Assembly (NCBI GenBank): GCA_013339895.1
Contig: JABACO010000012.1
Span: 1,427,774 to 1,491,773, forward strand
DNA length: 64,000 bases
Direction: 5' to 3'
Source: Ephydatia muelleri
Lineage: Eukaryota > Porifera > Demospongiae > Spongillida > Spongillidae
The position numbers and the translations under genes are program-made. Shown in pieces: positions 55,555-64,000 of the stretch (position 1 is the first letter of the stretch; every line of letters begins with the position of its first letter). The notes below the pieces were generated by a model. That model had not been told where the DNA came from and did no database searches. It worked only from the letters and a program-made list of their open reading frames with translations.

Positions 55555-55596
55555 ACACACACACGCATGCCGATAATTTTGAAACAAACGGCGTTC

Positions 55597-55726
<130 letters not shown>

Positions 55727-55734
55727 GGCAGTGT

Positions 55735-55945
55735 AACACCACCATACAAGTTGGCAAGTCAGCCCATGTGCCTTAGAAGACTGTCGCAGGTCACCACTTA
55801 CCGTAACAAATTCCTAATTAACGTCTCGATTCTAACAAAGATATGCAATTATTGCATATACCTCTAATTTGATTGGTTCCCCAAAATTCTGGCTACTTAG
55901 ACGTAGCGGTGATATACAATCCACCCACAGCTGTGTAACTTTGGG
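55735..55945 (-). repeat. Outer, diverged part of palindrome 2 (candidate terminal inverted repeat), right
   Basis: See 42407-42630. Shared blocks include GGTTCCCCAAAATTCTGG and CGTAGCGGTGAT. Confidence 0.7.
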
Positions 55946-56199
55946 TCTGGTTACGGACTACTGCTGCCAAATAAAGCATGAAGGTAACTATTTCTGTATC
56001 AATATAACCATTCAATCACTATTCAAAATTACTTGGCAGGATGACAATATTGTTTGAAGATACAGTTCACTCTGAAGCTGCAATGCCTTACTGCTGTCTT
56101 ATTTGTCTGTGCACATGGTTGTTGGGTGTACTGTTGTTTATTTATTAATTTGATATGCATTATGGAATAATCGCACACAATAAACATTTATTGCACTCT

Positions 56200-56350
56200 T
56201 TTTATTAAAAGAGTGCGCGTCAATCCATAAGAAAGAGTGATGCGCAATCTTCACATCGAAAGTGAAGAGCACTTCGCATAGAGTGCTCTTCACTCTTAAA
56301 AAAAGAGTGAAATGTCGAGGGCGACATTCACTCCTAGATCAGGAGTGACT
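56200..56350. repeat. Palindromic cluster of AGAGTGA/TCACTC words
   Basis: Includes TTTATTAAAAGAGTG, GTGAAGAGCACTTCGCATAG, AGTGCTCTTCACTC and AAAAGAGTGAAATG. Many pairs are self-complementary. Compare 40390-40640. Confidence 0.55.
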
Positions 56351-56432
56351 TTTTCCTTTGGCTCCTCCCCTTTATGGGTGTCACCAAGTGTGACGTTGAG
56401 GTGTTGAAGTTTCCCTCCTGCTGTTCTGCAGG

Positions 56433-56672
56433 CTGTGCAGGAGGTGGGTTTCTACAAAAGCGTGCTATATGACCTGTTTGCCCACAGTAAACAGGTAATT
56501 GTTCTTTGTCTTGCAGGTCTCCTACTTGTTCACGTCCCAGTCCCGACGGATGTCTCCAATCGCTGTAGTTTTTCGCTTAAAGACAGCAGCAGCTCCTGTA
56601 GTTCAGTCTTTTCACCAGCGGAAGTTACGCATGAAACAGTGGCCTCTTCAGCAGGCTGTTGATGTGTAACAA
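56433..56672 (+). other. Possible exon pair, unidentified
   Basis: After CTGTGCAG: EVGFYKSVLYDLFAHSKQ to donor GTAATT, then after CTTGCAG: VSYLFTSQSRRMSPIAVVFR and LKTAAAPVVQSFHQRKL to a stop near 56662. Splice signals and phase look right, but the family is unknown. Confidence 0.35.
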
Positions 56673-56876
56673 AGATAGCACAGTGGGACTTCCATGCTGG
56701 AAAAGGCAGGAGCTGATGTGACTGCTCTGCAGGTTATTAGGTCGCTGGACCAACAAAGGTCAGTAATGATGGATGTTGAGCAGTATAAGATGCAAAATGG
56801 TAAAGACGGACCTCCTATTGAATGCAGCCAAGATATCTTGATGTGATGTGTTTTCTAACACTCTTTCCCTCTAGGC

Positions 56877-57170
56877 ACTTTCCGAACATCACCTAGGACC
56901 CACATGACACACCTGTGCTTGAGGCATGCCCCTTGGCCCCTGGCAGGGCTGTCACCAAGTGAGTGCCAACCCAGGGAGCTCCATGCAGCAGAGCAAAATG
57001 CCATATTGGCAGTGCCCAAACATTACTAAGGACCCACATGACACACCTGTGCTTGAGGCATGTCCTTTGGCTTCTCCTCTTTATGGGTAGTGGCTATGTC
57101 ACCAAGTGAGTTTGAATTGGCATCCTAGGGAGCTCCATGCAATAGATCAAAATCCAAATTGCCAGTGAGG
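56877..57170. repeat. Tandem duplication, unit about 140 bp
   Basis: Two units share GACCCACATGACACACCTGT, GCTTGAGGCATG, GTCACCAAGTGAG and AGGGAGCTCCATGCA. A third partial unit (TTTATGGGTGTCACCAAGTG) is at 56372-56391. Confidence 0.85.
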
Positions 57171-57179
57171 CTATGCGCT

Positions 57180-57900
57180 GTCTAAAGATAATTATGTGAC
57201 AACTGCAATTTGCATTGTTTACTAGTGTAATATTAATGAAGTCGGTCGGGGGACCTGCACTACAGTTAATACGCACTTGGCGGGACTGCACAGCCGCTAC
57301 CAGAGAATGATCGGTGTTCCGGACGTCTTCGGGATCATTACATGCCGACAAGCTCTAATATGATTGGACATATCTATATCACTGAACTTGTATATAAACA
57401 GAAATTGTATGTATGGTATTCATGTTGTTGTTACGAGTTAAGAGTTATTACACTAGTCTACAGAAAGCACTATTTTGCCTCCAGGAACCCAAACTTTCAA
57501 TGTAAAGGGGGTATATATATTTTTCAGATGTAATGACAGAGGATACTGAGCAACAAGATTCCGTTGCCGCAAGTGAAGTATCATCTTGGACTAGTTAATA
57601 ATTATAGACACTTCGTGATCATCTAGCTACAATTATCAAGTACAGGTTTATAAATAGCCCTTATTCTTGAACATTTTAGAAAAACTGATCACTGATAATT
57701 CACTGAAAAAATATTACATTTTGTCTTTCTAAATATGCACAACAGAAATAATGTAATATATATATAGGTGTTAATAGAAATTTCTATATAAAAAACATAC
57801 AACAAAATAAAGCAACAGAAATCGTGCAATGGGATCTCAAACTAAAAAAAATTATTAACATTATTATGATTATTTAGAATTCAACCACGATCTGTGTAAA
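57180..57900. other. No recognisable gene
   Basis: AT-rich downstream region of the STELLO-like gene (minus strand). Probably holds its 3' UTR and polyadenylation site. Confidence 0.5.
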
Positions 57901-57920
57901 CCTGTAATCAAATGCAAATT

Positions 57921-60900
57921 CTAAATTAATAGTCTCAACTGATTGTTCATACTTTTGTGCCACATATCAGCTCCAAATTTGGTGCTTGTTTTCAACGGGT
58001 GCAAATAGAATCCAGTTCCAAGGATATTTTGGATAACATCAGTGTCAGTTCTCCGATCCCACACATAACCATCCCCTATCTCCTCGCGACCAATAGGCTG
58101 TGCTATTGTAACAGCCAATGGAACAGCAATCTCACAGAACATCTCTGTTACAGAATTTATGTAATTCAAGACCCTGCTCACTTGAACTGCATATGCGCTT
58201 GGTATGTGGACAATATCGGCAACTGCATTGCCATGAATTCGATTGGGAAACCCCATTTTATCAATTAACACTTGCTTCCACTCTTGAGGAAGGCCATTTA
58301 TAAGTGCTACAAATCGGTTGTACTGTGTCTGACCACCATGGGAATAATCCCACCATGGCCAATCATGAAATGTTGAAGTATCACCAAATTTGTACACTGA
58401 TACAGGAATAAACCAAATTTTTGATAAGGAAAGTTGACTCATTTTAGTAATATTGATGAACATGTCATCAGCGATGTACAGGTGGCTAACTGTGTTTGGT
58501 GCTATTTGATTGATACACTTTTCAATACATCTTTGCTGAAAAAAACCATTGCCAGTTTGGACGTGGAATACTTGAATATGGGAGGGTATGTAGTTCCGGT
58601 TTACATGTTTTCCTTCCAAGAATAATGTGATGGCATTAAAGAAACGCATATAGTACGATAACAGTTGTCTGGTTCTATATTCTGTAGAGCCCCAGTTGAA
58701 CATTATACACAGATGAACGTTCTTTGTCCACAAAGTGGCCTTGTTTGGTAGCTTTGGAAATTCATAACCAACTAACTTCAGGTCCTTTATCCAGTGTTTC
58801 ACTAGTGTTAAATCATCCTTACCCAATATTTGTGAGTGGTACATCAATTCATAGATGCCAAGCAATGCTTCTTCAAATCTCTCAAATGACATAAGATGGT
58901 ATTTCAATAAATTAACCACTTGAGATGATTTAGTATACAAAGGACGTTCACTCCATTTGCTAGGTGATTCTGTGATGTGACCTGTTACTGCAGGAGGAGT
59001 GTACATTAGACAAGCATCAGGGATGAGATAGAATAGAGATTGAGCAATGTAAGACCTCCATATGTCAGCTACCCTCTTGTGTGCAGTTCTTGGAAGAAGG
59101 AGTGACCACAAGGCTTCATATAGATGAATTGTACTATGAGAATTGTATGGAGCAAATACACCTCTGGGGATGACCACAGCTGAAGCTGTAACATTGTTAA
59201 ACCCATGAAATTTTGTTCTACTCAATGAATCCAAATCCGGATGAGATTGGGAAAGATATTGCTGAATGATTGGATAGCAGTAAGTATTCCCCATTGCAGT
59301 ATCGGCTTGTTCAGACCTGGACTGTGGAAACCCCCTGGGCCAGATATCCTGTCCACCAAAGTGTGGATAGGGATTCCATATAACACCACCTAAATGGAAA
59401 GGAAATTGATGTACCTTATTGCTTTTATTGAGAACGTCAGATGTCATACTCTTGCATAGCATGATTGGTACATGCAGATTTTAATGACTAGGCTTCAAAC
59501 ACACAATTGCTAATTTTCGTACATGATTACGAGATAGTCCAATACTCGAAGAACAAAGAACAACACTGAGAAAGTAATTTAGTTATATAGCACATTAGAT
59601 TTGGGTAGAACTGGGTGGTACAAATTGCCTGGTACAGTGGAATTTGATAGGATGCTGTAATGAAACATTTCACAAATAGACTTTAAAATAGACCATGTTT
59701 GTACATGCATTTGCAAATGTATTCTTTTCTTCTGGAGCACTTAGGTTTGGCTTTTATGACTATGGTTAATGTGCATATTTTATGGCGTAATTATATCACA
59801 GGGACGTATTAAGGGGGCTCGAGCACCCTTTTCCGTCACAAGAACTAATGTAATAGTATGCAAGTTCCTTCAACATGAACGTACGCTGGACCAGGCGTGG
59901 CAACCATTTCTACTATTAAAAATATTACATATGAATCACATTGATAAATAGTACTGATACCAGACTGGGTATCTCGTATCTATATTCAGACGATTTGATG
60001 TCACATCATCAATGGCAGAATCTATATTGCAGAATGATTCATAGATAGCGTTTCTGAAGCTTGGCTGCAATTCCACGTAATAGCTGCAGGACATTTTTTA
60101 ATGTCACTAACCTAACTGAACATTCAAAATTTTGTAGCTGTGGTGTCATAAGATTGTCCTCGCATGTTTTCTTTTGTAAGTCCACGTCTCTCAAATAGCA
60201 CATTTTTAAACTCTCACTTGTGCCTCTTATATATAGGACATATCAATAAAGCTTTCACATATTGTGGGAATGTCAGTATTATTTTTGAGATACCTAAGGC
60301 AAATTATGCACAAAACCTGCTGATTAGATATTGGATCAGTTAACTCATCAGCTATAATGCTGAAGTAAGGAGATGTGTAGGTTAAATTCTTTGTGATTGA
60401 CTCGCGAACAATACCTCCAATTATGTTTATTATCTCATTTTGAATCATCTTTGACGTATACTGAGCATTACAAGTGCATTTATCCATAAGTGATATCTGT
60501 AAGACGTCCATCTGCAAGCCAAACCTGTCTTAACCGTGGCAGTATCGCTGATCTGCATGATCTTGAATCTTATTAATCAGTAATCTAAAATAAACACTAA
60601 GTGTGCTTCATTCTTTTAGAAAGTGGTCACCATCCTTATGTAAGGATGGCCATCCTTACATAAGGATTGCGGGAGATTTAAAAACATTAAGCGACATACA
60701 TGTAACTTACAGAATGTTGTATTACATGACCAGGCAGGTGATGTCAACCCAGCAGCTATAGCAGATGGACTGACCCATCTAAAAAACACTATGAAGAATT
60801 ATGAGATGGATTGCATATATAATGTTGATGAGACTGGTCTTTTGCCACAGAAGACATATCACTTCTATAGAGGAACGCAGAACAGTTAGAGGAACGAAGG

Positions 60901-63900
60901 GAATAGCTAGTAAAAATTGTATAACTGCTTGTCTGAGCCAATGCATCTGGGACACAGAAAGTACCCCTCAGTATTATAGGCAAATCTAAGTACCCTCGCT
61001 GCTTTACACTGAAGCAATTTCCTCTCAAATAGTTTTTACAGGTGAATGCATGGTCTGACCTAACCACCTTTTCTGACTGTTTCATGATGTGTTTCTATTA
61101 CATATCCGGTCATGCACTAGCAAATTAGTGCTACTTGTTATGGACAACTGCAGTGGCCATGGAAATTTAAATGATCCATGTGGGCAGGTTTCCATAGCTG
61201 AACTACCGCCTAATTGCACTACTAAGCACCAACCCATGGATATCTGTGCGTGGAAGGAAAGGTATCTGTCCAGGCTTCTGACCAAGACAACAGAACTGTT
61301 GTTCATCCAAGCAACACTATGTGAAGCTGCAACTGCCAAAAAAAAAATGAAAAAAGGAGAAATGGGTTTGGCTGATTGAAAGAATGCCCATGTACTGGAT
61401 GTTGCTGAGCTAGGCAAGACTGCTTGGGAGGAAATATCACAAGAAACCATTGCAACACTGCTGGATCAAAGCTGCATTCTTCCCCCAATTCTGCAGATGG
61501 ATGCTGTCAATAATTGGGGTAACCCTCTCCTCATGGTAACAAGGATCCTGATGTGCTGAAACTGGTTGAGATTGTGAATGCAATTAAAATTTCCCAGTAC
61601 AGATGTTGGCAACCAAGTGGTAGACGCAGTCAACTAATCTGACAACCCTGTAGTGATGCACTTCATCATTGGATGAAATCGAGGAGGAGGAGGAGGTACA
61701 AGATGCTGTTATTGAATACCTATGTGAAGAAATGCATCAAATTGTTTTGACCTTGGACAGTGGTGATGAAGAAAATGATGGAGAGAGTGATGAATTACTG
61801 AAAGTGCTACTACCACCCTTCAGCAAGTATTGCTCTCATTTTGAAACACTTGAGAGCATTGCCTACTCTCCTGGCCAACTAGGTGTTATCAACATTTGGT
61901 GGAGGCCAGAATGGGACTAATAAATGCCGCCGGGGACAACGATCACCCTAGCTATATTGATCAGACATTGTCCGATGTCTGCCCGTTATATTAAACAAAC
62001 ATAAGGCAATGATTTAGCAGAAAAAAATTACCAACAACCTCTGTGCTTATGGTTTGGATCTCACTAACATCAGAGGTCAGGATAATGATGCTTCAGGTGC
62101 GCATGTAAGGCCCGGTCAATGGTGCAGCAGCTCTGATTACAACACAGTAACCACTCGCATTATACCTGCACTGCACTTCTCACTGTCTTGGACTTAGCTG
62201 TAAGGTAACCAGTGTTCGCAACATGACGGGTGTATCAGTTTTTAGCTGCTCATCCTAAGCAACAAAGAACTCCAGAGAATACAATAATGTCCATCCAACC
62301 AGATTCAGCTGCTTTTCAGGTGAAGGACCTTTGTTGTACTAGGTATGTTCAGTGAACTGATGCACTACAGTATTTAATCACTCTACTCAGCCACTGTTGC
62401 TTGCACGGAAAGAAATTGTGATGATGGTACAGGATTATGGTCTTCAGACTCACCCACTGACGCTAGGGGTCTACAATAGCCATTACAACTAACTGATTTT
62501 CTCAGTGCTTTGGTGATCACAAACTCTTGCCTAAAGTACCTGCACGCCTTGATGTCTAATTTGCAGGCTGAAACATTGTCACTGCAGTAAAGGAGGTAGA
62601 TAGTATCAAGATGTCAGGGATAATATCAGTAACCACCATGCGAGCTGGTACAGTATAGTACAAGCGTACAGCTTATATGCGTTTGCTGTTATTATTGGGA
62701 CTAAACCATTTGAACAAGAAACATTCTCAATCGTGGTACACTAAATCAATTGAATTTTGTCACATTTTGTGTCATCTGCCCATATCCCGTTAACCACTGT
62801 AGCATTTTAAATGCCACTGATAGATTCATAATTATATTGCCATTTAAACTAGCTATGATAAGCTTATTTTGGGCAAATCCACATAGCTCTAGTGTTAAAA
62901 TCGACGCAATACACCATGAACAGCGCAAACTAGTGGATTTGGTAGTAAGCAAGGCAGGAGTGGCATGTGCAAAGGATATTTATGAACAAATAAAGAATAG
63001 GCACCTGTACTCCAAACTCTAAAGTCCTGTTTCGACCGGGAAAACAGAAAAAGAGTAGTACACAAACATTGATTTCAATACTGACGTACATGCACATAGA
63101 CGTAAAAGTGTACTGCTCATTTACGTATTAAAAATACAAATACTGAAATGTCGTTTCGTTAACTAATCGGGCCGGGCTGCAGCTGGCAGACGTCTGCGCC
63201 GCCTAATAAAACTGAATGGCGTGCCATTTAACGGTACAGAGGGAAGAATTTTATTTAGCACACCCCCTGTTGCAAACTTGGCGGTAAATCCCTGACCCCA
63301 GCTGCATGCGGCATGTTTAGTACTAGCAAGAGGTCACTCTCTGATGCGATAACAATGTTCATGTCATGCACTGCTTCCCTGAATTATTTCTGCAACCTTT
63401 GAAAAAACACTTACCTTCTTTTTCTTCAAGATTCGGGCACGGAAACTCTCTCTTATCAGCTTGCAGAGGGAGATAGGTGTGGCCAACTCGAATAGGGACG
63501 ATGCCATCTTCTAGATCCAAAACCACTCTTGCTCCGTTGGCGATGGCGTATAGATGACCAATATTTCTTATGTCGAGGGACGTTAGCGTTGCCAACTTAT
63601 ACGGCAATAGCAACAGTGCTTCGCGGGGTAAATATATGAGATGTGTTGAGCCGTTAGTCCACGAGAAGTCGTACTTGAGACCTGCCACTTGACCAAGAAC
63701 CAATACGCACCAGTCCTCTGTTGAGTTGAGAATCACGTGGGCAGCTTCTGGCGGCGTTATTGCACCGGACGTCGTTACCACCCATTTGGAAACCCCGGAG
63801 CAGTTGCGCGAAGATGTGTCATACACATATGGTCTCACGACAGAACCGTCAGAAAGTAGATACGGATTAAAGTAATAACATGAAGTCAATAGCAGCACTA

Positions 63901-63952
63901 GTTCCACGGCTATGGCGACAACAAGGAGTAGGAAACGAAGTCTGCACATCAT
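57921..63952 (-). CDS. STELLO/DUF288-like Golgi membrane protein, two exons, 668 aa
   Basis: Exon 1 is 63952-63415: MMCRLRFLLLVVAIAVELVL gives a short cytosolic end and one signal anchor (about residues 4-22), then KWVVTTSGAITPPEAAHV, SLDIRNIGHLYAIANGARVV and VLDLEDGI. Exon 2 is 59389-57921: VIWNPYPHFGGQDIWPRGFP, RTAHKRVADIWRSYIAQSLF, and a long C-terminal part ending NNQLRLLI. Donor GTAAGT and acceptor TTTAG join in phase 1 and give EEKE-GGVIWN. The motifs (N-terminal KWVVTT, GHLYAI.NGA, NPY.HFG...WPRG, ADIWRSYIAQ) fit the STELLO/DUF288 family as I know it from plants and nematodes; plant STELLO proteins act in the Golgi on cellulose synthase assembly. The function in an animal is unknown. 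No frameshift was seen. Upstream Met codons inside the intron (59462) are not the start. Confidence 0.82.
60227..60517 (-). pseudogene. hAT transposase fragment (DUF4371-type)
   Basis: Contains NAQYTSKMIQNEIINIIGGI, SPYFSIIADELTDPISNQQV and a following CLRYL segment. IADE.TD is the catalytic-core start of DUF4371/ZMYM-like hAT transposases. It lies inside the STELLO-like intron on the same strand; truncated on both sides. Confidence 0.72.
60735..61920 (+). pseudogene. pogo/Tigger-like DDE transposase remnant
   Basis: Plus strand, opposite to the host gene: CIYNVDETGL (first catalytic Asp), then a degraded middle, LLVMDNCSGHGN (second Asp), IAELPPNCTTKHQPMDICAW (third acidic residue) and a Glu-rich tail (61669-61920: EIEEEEEVQDAVIEYL). 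This is the DDE_1 superfamily order. Multiple stops and frameshifts. Located in the 4 kb intron of the STELLO-like gene. Confidence 0.75.
61930..63350. other. Intron sequence, no gene
   Basis: Remaining intron of the STELLO-like gene. A 90-codon frame at 62750-63022 has no recognised features. Confidence 0.5.
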
Positions 63953-64000
63953 CCAATAATTACAATAATCTTGTAACGATATATTTGCATGGCTGTTTGC

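Noticed and set aside
59390..59462. Met at 59462 as the start of the STELLO-like protein
   Set aside because: The acceptor at 59390-59391 and phase match with exon 1 at 63415-63952, which carries the N-terminal family motifs.

Overview
This is repeat-rich metazoan nuclear DNA. The evidence is spliced genes with GT-AG introns, a Ty3/gypsy LTR retrotransposon primed by what looks like tRNA-Leu, hAT, Ginger1 and pogo/Tigger-like DNA transposons, and long CA/TG microsatellites. Several transposon-borne gene families here (the MGEQGAESIH-type gene, the KADPEKKKASV repeat protein, HECT beside an integrase) are, as I recall, typical of sponges and cnidarians. I favour a sponge-like marine invertebrate but cannot prove it.

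The window is built around two long inverted duplications. Palindrome 1 has arms 1-15500 and 18134-33506, separated by a 1000-N gap and 1.6 kb of single-copy sequence. Its arms differ by scattered substitutions, single-base indels and a ~150 bp length change. Each arm carries, from outside in: a Gypsy element, a broken transposon-borne gene that the Gypsy jumped into, a Lys/Arg/Ala repeat protein, a 300 bp fold-back, a partial exon copy, a decayed Ginger1 transposon (integrase plus OTU protease), and the last exon of an unidentified gene with a 96 bp coding minisatellite. The right arm shows the complete Gypsy element (30136-35400) with both LTRs, PBS and a 4 bp target duplication.

Between the palindromes lies a two-exon gene for a type II membrane glycosyltransferase-like protein (36372-39943, 376 aa). 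Its intron holds two MITEs with clean target-site duplications.

Palindrome 2 (arms about 42407-46986 and 51454-55945, spacer about 4.5 kb) carries in each arm a degraded integrase gene facing a HECT E3 ubiquitin ligase gene. The inner arms align without an indel for about 3.6 kb, while the outer ~200 bp are clearly diverged. The spacer contains a partial hAT element and stray exons.

The right end (57921-63952, minus strand) is a two-exon gene for a 668 aa STELLO/DUF288-like protein. Its 4 kb intron has collected hAT and pogo/Tigger-like transposase fragments. Thus two host genes, both probably for Golgi membrane proteins of glycan metabolism, flank the HECT/integrase palindrome.

Many frameshifts are one-base changes in homopolymers and the palindrome 1 arms differ like two alleles. 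Part of the apparent decay, and possibly palindrome 1 itself, could come from assembly.
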